DNA of 39,302 nt from Clostridiales bacterium. GTDB taxonomy: Bacteria > Bacillota > DSM-16504 > Desulfitibacterales > JAICDB01. The stretch covers positions 1 through 39,302 of the forward strand of contig JAICDB010000016.1 in the NCBI GenBank assembly GCA_020063565.1, written 5' to 3'. The translations under genes and the position numbers were made by a program. The notes beneath the pieces are model-generated. The model saw nothing but the letters and a program-made list of their open reading frames with translations. It had not been told where the DNA came from and did no database searches. Every line of letters starts with the position of its first letter. Within the stretch, counting starts at the first letter, position 1. Below, piece after piece: positions 9,177-17,905 of the stretch.

Positions 9177-9521
9177 CTATTGTTCTACTTCCAAACTCTC
9201 AATGTACAATTCCCTTCCAGCAATGATATCTACAGATCTGCTCTCACATTGTGGACATTGAAAATTGTAATTGCAAACCCGGAACACATTGGTACACTCC
9301 CGACACTTTCCCTGCAGCGGAATCCGCTCAATAACCAGCTCTGCACCTTCTACAACAGTATTTTGCGCATAAGCCTCAAAACACGCGGTTAAAGTCATAT
9401 GTTCCACTGCTGTCATTTCGCCAACTTTTAGTTTTACCTTCAAGATCTTTTGGATTTGGTGCTCTTCTACCTTATCATTGATAATCTTAAATAAACTATC
9501 TACTATTGCCATCTCATGCAT
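9177..9521 (-). CDS. hypA: Hydrogenase nickel-insertion protein HypA
   Basis: This is a nickel-delivery chaperone for [NiFe] hydrogenase, 114 aa. It has the MHE nickel-binding N-terminus (MHEMAIVDSLF) and the two CxxC zinc knuckles (CREC and CPQC, about residues 73-95). It sits inside the structural operon between cooH and cooF, while the other hyp genes are in the cooC operon. The 123-bp gap from cooH to hypA is the longest within the block; I see no promoter or terminator in it. Confidence 0.95.
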   Translation of the reverse strand: MHEMAIVDSLFKIINDKVEEHQIQKILKVKLKVGEMTAVEHMTLTACFEAYAQNTVVEGAELVIERIPLQGKCRECTNVFRVCNYNFQCPQCESRSVDIIAGRELYIESLEVEQ

Positions 9522-9644
9522 GGCTATCGCACCCTTTCACAGCGACATAAATCAAAAGGACTACTGCCAAGTTTTAAGGATAATTGAATCAAGCCAACAG
9601 AGTTTTAGGGTAAGCCTGGTACCTGGTTTTCTAGATTTTAGCAT

Positions 9645-10727
9645 TTATCTTTCGGTGCAGGAGATACAGGGATCAATACTAGTAATAATAAGTGGGATAT
9701 CAGCCACTTTATTTCCAGGCATCATAACATTAAGCGCTTCCCAGTTCATATAAGTAGGCACTCGCCACTTAAGGCGTTCCGGCTTATCAGAACCATTGGT
9801 ACGTAGATAATAAATCAATTCTCCTCGCGGAGCTTCTGATTTGGCTATGGCTTCCCCAGCAGGTATTTCCGGTAAATGGTCAATACAAGTTGGACCGTCA
9901 GGTAATTCTTTTAGACATAGTTCAATAATATTGACAGCTTCCTGAATTTCCCTTAACCTAACTATGGCTCTTGCTCTAACATCACTACCATTTTCTACAT
10001 GAACATTAACCTTTATTTTGTCATAGGCGGCATAAGGACTCTTCACCCGTACATCATAATCTATACCAGACCCTCGAGCTACAGGACCAACCACACCATA
10101 CCGGACAGCTTCTTCTTTAGGTAAAACCCCTACTCCTTCAGTTCGAGCTCGAACAAACTTATTGTTCATATAAATGTCGATAATTTCTTCTAAGGGCTTT
10201 TTCAACCTGTCAATCTGCTTCCTTATATATTTAATTTTTTCATCAGACAGGTCATATCGTACGCCGCCAATGCAATTAACAGCCAGGTCCATCCGATTAC
10301 CATAAATAGTCTCTTTGGTATCCTGGACTATCTCCCGTATCTCCATCACATGCATAAATAAGGAATCAAAACCAATGATATGAGCCAATATACCAGCATT
10401 GAACAAGTTGGATGCTATCCTTTTTATTTCATCAGCGATAACCCTTAGATATTGGGCTCTTTCCGGGACTTCAATGCCAGCAATCTTCTCAAGGGCCATA
10501 CAATAGGTACATGGATGGTTATTTGAACACAGCGAACAAAGACGCTCAGTTAAAGTTATATTTTGGTAGATATTGCGTTGCATTACCAAGGATTCCATAC
10601 CCCGGTGCACATACCCTGCCGTTATATCCAGGCCAACAACAGTCTCTCCTTCAACCTGCACCCGGAAATACATTGGTTCTTCTAACGCTACATGTAGTGG
10701 GCCTACTGGGATGGTATAAGTGCTCAT
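9645..10727 (-). CDS. cooH: CO-induced [NiFe] hydrogenase large subunit
   Basis: This is the catalytic subunit of the energy-converting hydrogenase, related to NuoD, and reduces protons with electrons from CO. It is 360 aa. The four NiFe ligands are Cys64 and Cys67 (RLCSLCSNNHPC) and Cys354 and Cys357 (DPCISC). The protein ends only three residues after the last ligand (TER, stop), so it lacks the C-terminal extension that maturation proteases remove from most [NiFe] large subunits. Its start overlaps the end of cooU by 4 bp, which suggests translational coupling. Confidence 0.96.
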   Translation of the reverse strand: MSTYTIPVGPLHVALEEPMYFRVQVEGETVVGLDITAGYVHRGMESLVMQRNIYQNITLTERLCSLCSNNHPCTYCMALEKIAGIEVPERAQYLRVIADEIKRIASNLFNAGILAHIIGFDSLFMHVMEIREIVQDTKETIYGNRMDLAVNCIGGVRYDLSDEKIKYIRKQIDRLKKPLEEIIDIYMNNKFVRARTEGVGVLPKEEAVRYGVVGPVARGSGIDYDVRVKSPYAAYDKIKVNVHVENGSDVRARAIVRLREIQEAVNIIELCLKELPDGPTCIDHLPEIPAGEAIAKSEAPRGELIYYLRTNGSDKPERLKWRVPTYMNWEALNVMMPGNKVADIPLIITSIDPCISCTER

Positions 10728-11266
10728 TTAGTATCTACCTCCTTAGAAGTGGCTGCAAATACCTTCTCCCACAACGTTTTACTAGTTGCTCCGTTCATAG
10801 CAACTGATAAAGGAATTAATTTATTCATTATTCCTTCATCAATAGTTTCATCAAGAAACAATCTCTTTGGATTAGGATGGCCGACTACTTTAATACCATA
10901 CAATTCTTGTAATTCGCGTTCCGTCCAATCAGCGCTTTTTAAAATCGGAGTAATGGAATTAACTTTACCACTATTACGGGGTATTTCAATGGTAACTGTG
11001 CAAGTACAGCCATCCAGATCAAAATGGTAAGCTATTTCATGAACATCTCTCTGGTGGACATCTTTAGTTTTATAAGCTGTAATAGTGATTACCCGGCCGC
11101 CCAAGCCTGACACAATCAAAGCAACATTAGTAATTTGGCTGTGATCATCTAGCCTACACCAGCCAGTAACCACTCCTTTAGAATCTGTTTCCCAACGCAA
11201 GGAGAATCCTTGACCTATAGTCCGGATGAGTTTCTCTTCAAATTCTTTTTGAATATTCCGATCCAT
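10724..11266 (-). CDS. cooU: CO-induced hydrogenase subunit CooU (NuoC-like)
   Basis: This is a 180-aa hydrophilic subunit of the membrane hydrogenase. The C-terminal half carries the complex I 30-kDa/NuoC signature (SADWTERELQELYGIKVVGHPNPKRLFLDE, residues about 125-153). It binds next to CooH in the peripheral arm. A GGAGGGAAAAGG site precedes the ATG at 11266. It overlaps cooH by 4 bp and lies 18 bp after cooX. The N-terminal 100 residues are less conserved. Confidence 0.93.
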   Translation of the reverse strand: MDRNIQKEFEEKLIRTIGQGFSLRWETDSKGVVTGWCRLDDHSQITNVALIVSGLGGRVITITAYKTKDVHQRDVHEIAYHFDLDGCTCTVTIEIPRNSGKVNSITPILKSADWTERELQELYGIKVVGHPNPKRLFLDETIDEGIMNKLIPLSVAMNGATSKTLWEKVFAATSKEVDTK

Positions 11267-11284
11267 CCTTTTCCCTCCTTTCTT

Positions 11285-11782
11285 TTAACCACATACTTTT
11301 TCTTTACGACACTTTGAACATAGCTTACTTAATCTTTCAATGTCCTTATTAACATTATCGTAAGCTACATTCAATAACTCAGGGGCAGTGGGTACCATAG
11401 GTGTGCCACATGAGGCACAGGGTACATATTTAATGAATCCCTTTTCCACATATCTGTATTTGTCCTCTTGCCTGTGAGCTGTATGATAGTCCTCAGTTAA
11501 GCGTATTGCTTTAGTTGGGCAGTAATGTTCACAGAGACCGCAAAAGGCACACGTATTATGCCAAAGTATAAACTCCAGACCACTTTTGTCGGACACTTCC
11601 CTGATTTGGATTGCTCCACCGGCACAAACGTGCTCACACATTCTACAGGCAACACAAGCCTTGGCATTATATTTGATTTTGCCTCTCAGTCCCTTGGGAA
11701 CAAAAGTTTCACCGTAGGGATAAGGATCAGTAGACGGACCTTTGAGCAAATTGCGAATGGCTATTTTTAAAAATGAAGACAT
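11285..11782 (-). CDS. cooX: CO-induced hydrogenase polyferredoxin subunit CooX (NuoI-like)
   Basis: This is a 165-aa subunit with two [4Fe-4S] sets, CVACRMCEHVC and CAFCGLCEHYC (residues about 41-85), like NuoI/EchF. They wire electrons from CooF to CooL. A further cysteine-rich tail is present (CASC near residue 122, CSKCRKEKVC at the end), which could bind an extra metal centre. I chose ATG 11782 because AAGGAGAG lies six bases upstream; a longer frame back to 11830 would overlap cooL by 35 bp. Confidence 0.93.
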   Translation of the reverse strand: MSSFLKIAIRNLLKGPSTDPYPYGETFVPKGLRGKIKYNAKACVACRMCEHVCAGGAIQIREVSDKSGLEFILWHNTCAFCGLCEHYCPTKAIRLTEDYHTAHRQEDKYRYVEKGFIKYVPCASCGTPMVPTAPELLNVAYDNVNKDIERLSKLCSKCRKEKVCG

Positions 11783-11795
11783 GTGCAACTCTCCT

Positions 11796-12227
11796 TTACA
11801 GCCTGGTTTCCCAAATTTTGATGGCTTCAACTATCCCGTCGATAATCGCCTGGGGTCTGGGAGGACAGCCCGGTACATTTACATCTACCGGAATAAAGTT
11901 GTCAATAGGGCCGCTAATAGCATAACTGTCTCTAAACACCCCTCCCGATATAGGACACACCCCTATGGCTACCGTCACTTTAGGATCAGGAATTTCATCG
12001 TAAAGACGCAAAACCTTTTCCTTAACCCGAGCAGTAAGAGGACCGGTAATCAAAACGATGTCGGCATGCTTTGGACTTCCACAATATTTACAGCCTAAGC
12101 GTTCAACATCATAACGAGGGATACATGCCGTAGTTGCCAGTTCCACATCACAGCCATTACAGGATCCCGCATTGATACGGTACAACCATGGTGATTTCTT
12201 GGCAATTTTTTGCAGTAGCTTTTTCAT
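11796..12227 (-). CDS. cooL: CO-induced hydrogenase small subunit CooL (NuoB-like)
   Basis: This is the electron-transfer subunit that holds the proximal [4Fe-4S] cluster beside the NiFe site. It is 143 aa, with the short form typical of energy-converting hydrogenases and no signal peptide. The ligand motifs are CNGC (Cys23, Cys26), GVCPISGG and PGCPPRP. A further GCKYC pair lies near residues 46-49. A GGAGGAGT site precedes the ATG. The gene is tightly packed between cooK (14 bp) and cooX (13 bp). Confidence 0.96.
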   Translation of the reverse strand: MKKLLQKIAKKSPWLYRINAGSCNGCDVELATTACIPRYDVERLGCKYCGSPKHADIVLITGPLTARVKEKVLRLYDEIPDPKVTVAIGVCPISGGVFRDSYAISGPIDNFIPVDVNVPGCPPRPQAIIDGIVEAIKIWETRL

Positions 12228-12241
12228 CCAGACTCCTCCTG

Positions 12242-13207
12242 TTATCTTTGTAACAACGTTAAAACCAAGCTGATCAAAGCCAGTACTGTCGGATACCTAA
12301 GATAGAATTTAAAGGCCTGATCCATCCGTACTCTTCCCGTACTGGTACGAACAATTGTAATGGCAATTACCATTAAGACTAAACATTTTAGGAAAAACCA
12401 CAATAAGTTAACCAAGAAATTTTTACCCAGGGGTGTCGGGAAAAAGAGCGCTATGGCTAAACCCAATACCACAATCATTTTTAGGGAGGTCATTAGTTTA
12501 AATAAAGCTAAACCGGTACCCGAATATTCCAGAATAGGACCCTCGACAATTTCAGTTTCCGCCTCGGGGATATCAAAGGGGACCACCCCCATATTACCCG
12601 GAATGAAGACCAGAAAAGCCAGCAGAGCCGGTAACATGGTGTAATCAAAAAGTAATGCACCGTTTTCCAGTTGGAACTGCACAATTTCACTTAAAGAAAA
12701 GGTAGCTATACCACCTGTTGCCAATCCAACCTTCAAAGCAATCGTTACCAGCACTACCAGTAACGGCAACTCATAGGACATCATCATGACCATTTCCCTG
12801 GAAAAGCCTACAGCCCCAAATGGTGAACTGGAGGCAGAACCACCGATCATCAAAGCAATAGCAGGTAATGCCAGCAAGTAAAGCAAAACCAACAAATCTC
12901 CCGAATACTTAAAACCTTGGTATACGCCAGCAATAGGTATCAATGTCACGGCTGCCATCATCCCTGCAAACCCCAACAATGGCGCTAACCAAAAGGCCTG
13001 TAAGTGCGCGGTACCCGGTACAACCATCTCCTTCCTGGTAAGTTTGACCAGATCAATAAATGGCTGATAGACAGGGGGGCCAACCCGCCTCTGTAATCGT
13101 GCAGCAATTTTACGGTCAATTCCCATAAGAAACAACCCAAGGGCTACGGCAAACAAGCCGCCGGGAAAAATCAATAAATTCAAGATTAGTTGAACAAAGT
13201 TCGTCAC
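12242..13207 (-). CDS. cooK: CO-induced hydrogenase membrane subunit CooK (NuoH-like)
   Basis: This membrane subunit anchors the hydrogenase arm and couples it to ion movement. It is 321 aa with about eight hydrophobic helices. NuoH/EchB motifs are visible: the N-terminal GIDRKIAARLQRRVGPPVYQ (about residue 28) and the cytoplasmic loop FDIPEAETEIVEG (about residue 212), whose acidic residues matter for coupling in complex I. The start codon is GTG at 13207, two bases after the cooM stop, so translation is probably coupled. Confidence 0.95.
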   Translation of the reverse strand: MTNFVQLILNLLIFPGGLFAVALGLFLMGIDRKIAARLQRRVGPPVYQPFIDLVKLTRKEMVVPGTAHLQAFWLAPLLGFAGMMAAVTLIPIAGVYQGFKYSGDLLVLLYLLALPAIALMIGGSASSSPFGAVGFSREMVMMMSYELPLLVVLVTIALKVGLATGGIATFSLSEIVQFQLENGALLFDYTMLPALLAFLVFIPGNMGVVPFDIPEAETEIVEGPILEYSGTGLALFKLMTSLKMIVVLGLAIALFFPTPLGKNFLVNLLWFFLKCLVLMVIAITIVRTSTGRVRMDQAFKFYLRYPTVLALISLVLTLLQR

Positions 13208-13209
13208 AA

Positions 13210-16200
13210 TTACACCCCCTTACCCAAGCCGGTTATCTGGTACAGAACCTTAATACAACGTTTTACCAGTCCTTTTGGCGATTCATAAAGATTATGCGAA
13301 TTAACATGCACCTCTTCAGCTTTTAAATCAGATACCCCACAAGTATAAATTTTCGTATATCTGATTTTTCCATTGCCAATAAAGTAGATACCAATACCTG
13401 CAATAAGAGCTGTTGCCAACAGTACAGCGATAACCCCGGCATTCCAAGCTCCCAAACCGGAATCAACCCCGAAAAGTGAAACTGAAACCGGTGTAAGGCC
13501 CAACCAGCTCTCTATGGCAACAATAGTACTTAGTGGTATCCCCGGGAATACACCAAAAACCACACACAAAACTGCCAAAATTATCATAGGAATTTGCATT
13601 GTCCAAGGAGCTTCAGTTACATTTTCTAACTCTTTAGGTAATTGCCCGAAAAAGGCAGAATGCAAAAACTTAACAAACGAAGCTAAGGTCAAAACACTGG
13701 CCAACAAAGAGAGCAAAGCTAAAAACACATAACCTTTCTCCATGGCAGCTTCATAGATTATCCATTTAGAGGTAAATCCATTAAACGGCGGAATACCGGC
13801 AATAGAAAATGCCCCAATGGCAAAGGCCCCGAGAGTCACCGGCATCTTCCTGCCAATTCCCCCCAACCTATTGAGGTCGCCAATTCCAGTCTTAACCATA
13901 ATGGTGCCGGCAACCAAAAAAAGCAGGTCCTTAAACAGCATATGGTTAACTAAATGCAGCAATCCTCCTGCCACTCCTAAAGAAGAGCCTAGGCTTATTC
14001 CTAAAATGATGTAACCCATCTGGCTTACAGTTGAATATATAAGCATGAGTTTAATACCATTTTGCAACAGAGCCAGTGCAGCAGCCATTAAAATTGTTAA
14101 GGCACTTACCCAGGCAACAGTATACATCAGCCCGGGTATCTCTCCAGCCAAGCCAAATTTGCTTATAAGGGCAACGCCACCGAAAACATAGAATAATTTA
14201 GCCATCCCGAAAGGCGCACTTTTTAAAAGTACAGAAGAAATATAACCACTGACCGGTGTTGGTGCAGTTGGCGGATGCATCTGATAGTCGATGCGGAAAG
14301 GTAGCATAGCTGCCTTCATTGCAAAGCCGAGCAACATCAAAATCAAGCCCAAAGCCACAAGGCCTGTCGGCAAAGCACTTAACCGCCCGGCCAGCTCACC
14401 CATCTCAAAAGTACCGGTTTTAGCTGTTAATACAAGAAGTCCTAAAAACATCAAACTGGCTCCAACATAATTAAAAATAAAGTATTTGAAACCTTCCCGT
14501 AATGCCTCTTTGGTTTCCTCATGAATAATCACAAAGTACAGAGTCCAGCTGCTCATGATTTCCCAGAAAGCAAAGAAACTGAAGAGATCTTTGCTTACCG
14601 CCACACCCAGAAGGCCGCCAATCATTAAAACAAAGAATGTGTAAAAGCGACTCTGTGCATGTCCATGCTCCATATAACCCAATGAGTAGAGCAAATTTAA
14701 AACTCCAATAAAGGCGATAAGTAAAGCAAAACTCCAGGAAAAAACGTCAAGATCGGAAGATGCAGTAAATACTGTTATCAATGTTGCCACCATTGTCACA
14801 ACTGCTAACCAGCCGCTGACCTTGGCCGAACGTCTTCCCAAAAGGTAAGTAACCAGAGCGCCTACAATCGGAATTACCGCAACCATGGGCCAAACGATGG
14901 AAACGTTAGGAATAGCAGTTACAGCCATTTGTCCTTTAGCTGCAATAAAATCAGCCACCGGCTTAACTAAAGCCATGCCTGCTTGCGGATACAAACCATT
15001 AAAAACAGCCAAACCCGTTAGGATCCCAATTGGAATCAACATGGTAATCGGAGCTTCCTTAAGAGCGGGACCCTCATACTTTTCAAAGAAAATAATCCTA
15101 ATCAATTTCAGGTAATAAAAACCACCAATAATACTACCCATAAGTATTAAACCTGCCAATGCCAAATGACCGGATTGTACACTGGCGTAAAGCATTAAGA
15201 ATTTACTGATGAACCCGTTAAAAGGCGGCAAGCCCATAATGGCTAAAATACCAATACTAAAACATAAAGCCGTTACAGGCATTACCCGACCGATACCTTT
15301 GAACTTAGTTATTTCCTGACTCTTCAAGCGAAAGATTAAAGCTCCCACAGCCAAGAATAAGAGGTTTTTCATGATCGCATGATTTAAAACATGATAAAGG
15401 GTGCCAATAAGACTCAAATAAGTACCTATTCCCAAAGTAATTACTATCTCCCCCACCTGGGCCATAGTCGAATAAGCCAACATCTTTTTAATGTCGGTCT
15501 GCCGGAGGGCCATGATTTCACCGACCAAAAATGTCAGCGCCCCAAGCATGGAAATAACAAATCCAATGGTTGAAAACTGACCGGCAGTACCCAACTCAGC
15601 CAGTAAACCCGCACCAAAAACAACAAAGAGAATACGTACAAGCCCGTAAATACCGGTTTTGGTCAAAATCCCTGACATTGGCGCGGAAATAGACGAAGGC
15701 GCTACAGGGTGAGCATCAGGCAGCCAACTATGCATTGGCGCCAAGCCTGTTTTGACACCAAAACCGATTATAAACATTCCCAACACTACTAACATAAGAC
15801 TTGGAGATAATACCTGTAAATTTGCAGAAATTACCGCCATATCGAAGGTTCCAAGTTTTACATGCAGTGTTAAAATTGCAAAATGCATAATGTAAGCTCC
15901 GGAAGTACACATAATAAAATATTTGAAACCTGCCCGCAGGGCTTTTTTACTTTGCTCATGAATAACCAAAAAGTAAGAAGTCCAGGTCATTAATTCCCAG
16001 AAAATGTAAAAATTTCCCAGCTCTTTGCTGGTTGTTAAACCCAACAACGTGCCTAACATTAAGAGTAAGAAGAAAAAGTAACGGTTTGTATACTGCTTAC
16101 CCTTTAAATAACCCACAGAGTAAAGAGTGACTAAGAAACCAATAAAGGCCATAATCAGAGCAAAAAGTTTTGACAGACTGTCAAAATCGCCACCTTGCCA

Positions 16201-17034
16201 AGCCAAGTATACCGTTGTGCTGGTAATGACAACCGCAAGTAAATTACGTAAGGCCGGCGAAAAACGCCCAACAAGATAAACTATAAACCCACCCACATAG
16301 GGAACGAGAACCAAGGTGGACCAAGGTGATTCAAAGACAGGTAATTGATCCGGACCTGTACTCCCTAATAATACGGCAGCAGCATGCTCAACATTGTGAA
16401 TGAAAGGCTCCGGAAACAAGCCCATAAAAGCAGTCAGACCGCTCAGGACCAGTAACACTGCCATCAAAGCAGGAGAAGTTTCTCTGACTTTTACTGCCAC
16501 CTGTCCTTCTTGGACGGGTTCCTCGAAACACAGTCTTTGAATTACCAGAAGGTAATAAACTGCCTCAATAATACTACCTAACGTGGCCATAGCAGCAAAA
16601 ACCAAGTGGCCGCTCTGAATAGCTGCATAAATAATTAAAAATTTACTAATAGAACCCTTAAATGGCGATAAGCCCATTACTGAGAACAACCCGAAACCGA
16701 ATAAGGTTGCTGTAACAGGCATGGTCTTGCCTATCCCTTGGAGCTTTTCAATACTATGAGAGCGGCCTCGTGCGATAAATGCCGCTGCAGCGAAAAAGAC
16801 CAATCCCCTCATTACAATTTGGTATTCCAAATGCAGCAGAGCTCCTGAGATACCTTCATAGGTACCCATACCTAGTCCCAGCAAAATATACCCAATTTCA
16901 GCAATGCTGGATATAATTAGTAATTGAATTAGGTTTTTCATCTGCTTCAGTGCAACTAGTTCACCAACCATTAGAACTATTGCACCAAACAAAGCTATCA
17001 TATATGACCCATTTATTAGAGTACCAAAATCCAC
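13210..17034 (-). CDS. cooM: CO-induced hydrogenase ion-pump subunit CooM (NuoL/M/N-like, multi-module)
   Basis: This very large membrane protein of 1274 aa is close to the known CooM size (R. rubrum, about 1270). It contains about two and a half antiporter-like modules. The first is only the C-terminal part (residues about 1-260). Modules two and three are full and repeat LYSxGYxxG, FWExM...IHE, the lysine/proline helix (VKTGLAPMHSWLPDAH; MKAAMLPF) and the LxHxxNHxxxKxLLF helix. A linker and a short tail ending in ...KRCIKVLYQITGLGKGV follow. I placed the start at GTG 17034, where AAGGAGG lies 8 bases upstream. The longest open frame begins at 17205, but its extra 57 codons read through the promoter and CooA box. 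Confidence 0.93.
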   Translation of the reverse strand: MDFGTLINGSYMIALFGAIVLMVGELVALKQMKNLIQLLIISSIAEIGYILLGLGMGTYEGISGALLHLEYQIVMRGLVFFAAAAFIARGRSHSIEKLQGIGKTMPVTATLFGFGLFSVMGLSPFKGSISKFLIIYAAIQSGHLVFAAMATLGSIIEAVYYLLVIQRLCFEEPVQEGQVAVKVRETSPALMAVLLVLSGLTAFMGLFPEPFIHNVEHAAAVLLGSTGPDQLPVFESPWSTLVLVPYVGGFIVYLVGRFSPALRNLLAVVITSTTVYLAWQGGDFDSLSKLFALIMAFIGFLVTLYSVGYLKGKQYTNRYFFFLLLMLGTLLGLTTSKELGNFYIFWELMTWTSYFLVIHEQSKKALRAGFKYFIMCTSGAYIMHFAILTLHVKLGTFDMAVISANLQVLSPSLMLVVLGMFIIGFGVKTGLAPMHSWLPDAHPVAPSSISAPMSGILTKTGIYGLVRILFVVFGAGLLAELGTAGQFSTIGFVISMLGALTFLVGEIMALRQTDIKKMLAYSTMAQVGEIVITLGIGTYLSLIGTLYHVLNHAIMKNLLFLAVGALIFRLKSQEITKFKGIGRVMPVTALCFSIGILAIMGLPPFNGFISKFLMLYASVQSGHLALAGLILMGSIIGGFYYLKLIRIIFFEKYEGPALKEAPITMLIPIGILTGLAVFNGLYPQAGMALVKPVADFIAAKGQMAVTAIPNVSIVWPMVAVIPIVGALVTYLLGRRSAKVSGWLAVVTMVATLITVFTASSDLDVFSWSFALLIAFIGVLNLLYSLGYMEHGHAQSRFYTFFVLMIGGLLGVAVSKDLFSFFAFWEIMSSWTLYFVIIHEETKEALREGFKYFIFNYVGASLMFLGLLVLTAKTGTFEMGELAGRLSALPTGLVALGLILMLLGFAMKAAMLPFRIDYQMHPPTAPTPVSGYISSVLLKSAPFGMAKLFYVFGGVALISKFGLAGEIPGLMYTVAWVSALTILMAAALALLQNGIKLMLIYSTVSQMGYIILGISLGSSLGVAGGLLHLVNHMLFKDLLFLVAGTIMVKTGIGDLNRLGGIGRKMPVTLGAFAIGAFSIAGIPPFNGFTSKWIIYEAAMEKGYVFLALLSLLASVLTLASFVKFLHSAFFGQLPKELENVTEAPWTMQIPMIILAVLCVVFGVFPGIPLSTIVAIESWLGLTPVSVSLFGVDSGLGAWNAGVIAVLLATALIAGIGIYFIGNGKIRYTKIYTCGVSDLKAEEVHVNSHNLYESPKGLVKRCIKVLYQITGLGKGV

Positions 17035-17168
17035 ATTTCCTGCCTCCTTCACCAAAACAACTTGTTGTTTTGTTCCCATTTTCACTTTAACGAAGAGTGA
17101 AAAGAAATTCTGTCGGGTAAACGATGATTTTCCAAAAAAAATTAAATTCAGCGATTTTTTTGCTGTAT
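16990..17168. repeat. cooM promoter and 5' end: copy A of a duplicated segment
   Basis: This segment is about 80% identical by eye to 24364-24516, which lies before cooC. Shared in order (minus strand) are a T-rich start, the CooA box, the -10 region TTCGTTAAAGT, a ribosome binding site and GTG GAT TTT GGT codons, ending in ATAGCTTTG. Copy A carries a 24-bp stretch absent from copy B (about 17057-17080), which contains short AACAA/TTGTT inverted repeats between the -10 element and the ribosome binding site. Confidence 0.85.
17077..17126 (-). promoter_or_regulatory. CooA-dependent promoter of the cooM operon
   Basis: A CRP/CooA-like box is seen as TGTCG-GGTAAA-CGATG on the plus strand (17111-17126), matching the known CooA pattern of 5-bp half-sites separated by 6. 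On the minus strand a -10-like TAAAGT lies at 17089-17084. The box centre is then at -41.5, the class II position, and there is no good -35 hexamer. The predicted start of transcription is near 17077, giving a leader of about 43 nt. The same geometry recurs before cooC. Confidence 0.75.
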
Positions 17169-17202
17169 TGCGACCGCAAAAGAGAAATATACTATGGAAC
17201 AA

Positions 17203-17237
17203 CATAAAAAAGAAGCGAAAGAGTATTTTCGCTTCTT
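17203..17237 (-). terminator. Rho-independent terminator of cooA
   Basis: A perfect 11-bp stem, AAGAAGCGAAA (17210-17220) with TTTCGCTTCTT (17227-17237), is followed on the minus strand by TTTTTTATG. It starts right after the cooA stop codon and separates cooA from the cooM promoter. Confidence 0.85.
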
Positions 17238-17239
17238 AA

Positions 17240-17905
17240 CTAGAAACCTGAGTTTATCTCCTGCAATTTTTTTAAGTCTTTAATCAAAATGGTTCGCCTA
17301 TTCACTTTTTCCAAAATGCCCGACTTTCGCAGGTCATTTAAAATAACTGAAACTGTTTGACGGGTAGCTCCTACAATCTGAGCAATTTCTCCAGTAGTTA
17401 AGCCCAGCTCTAACTTAATTCCCTGTTGTACCGGTATACCCTTGTCTTCCACAGCCTGAACTAAAAATTCGGTCAGCCTTAAGTATATATCTTTAAAAAC
17501 TAAACCATTAATTATGGTAATTGAGTTTTTCAGTAAATCCCCCAATACTTTAACCATATTCAGACTAAAAGCAGGGGAATCAACAACAATCTTTTGGAAG
17601 GTGCGGACATCAGTAACCAATATAATTGTATCTTCCATAGCCTGAATAAAGGCTCTAGTATGTGTACTGTAGACATCACCCGGCTCCAAAATGGACAGGG
17701 TAAATTCCTTATCTTCATAAGCCAGATAAACCCTAACCTTTCCACACTTTACTAAAAATACCGAGTTTTCTTCATTATTCGGTAAATAGAGTATTTCATT
17801 TTTAATAAACCGGCGTTCCTGAAACTCTTTCAAGAACTTAGCATACTCTGACGAACTCAGGGTTTCCAATAAGTCGATATCTGTTAACCTCATTCTGGTT
17901 GGCAT
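17240..17905 (-). CDS. cooA: CO-sensing haem transcription activator CooA
   Basis: This is a CRP/FNR-family dimer that binds CO at a haem and then activates coo promoters. It is 221 aa and, from memory, very similar to C. hydrogenoformans CooA in the haem domain (FTLSILEPGDV...THTRAFIQAMEDT). The proximal haem ligand His82 is conserved. The protein begins Met-Pro, so Pro2 may be the distal ligand as in R. rubrum CooA. The residue two before the histidine, Cys in the R. rubrum protein, is Ser80. The HTH is at about residues 171-198 (TTGEIAQIVGATRQTVSVIL). ATG 17905 was chosen for its GGGGGGAAGG site. The 261-bp gap to hypE contains no gene. Confidence 0.95.
   Translation of the reverse strand: MPTRMRLTDIDLLETLSSSEYAKFLKEFQERRFIKNEILYLPNNEENSVFLVKCGKVRVYLAYEDKEFTLSILEPGDVYSTHTRAFIQAMEDTIILVTDVRTFQKIVVDSPAFSLNMVKVLGDLLKNSITIINGLVFKDIYLRLTEFLVQAVEDKGIPVQQGIKLELGLTTGEIAQIVGATRQTVSVILNDLRKSGILEKVNRRTILIKDLKKLQEINSGF

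Noticed and set aside
17035-17205. Longer N-terminus for cooM (start at 17205, 1331 aa)
   Set aside because: It would translate through the CooA box and -10 element. The GTG at 17034 has AAGGAGG eight bases upstream and gives the family length.
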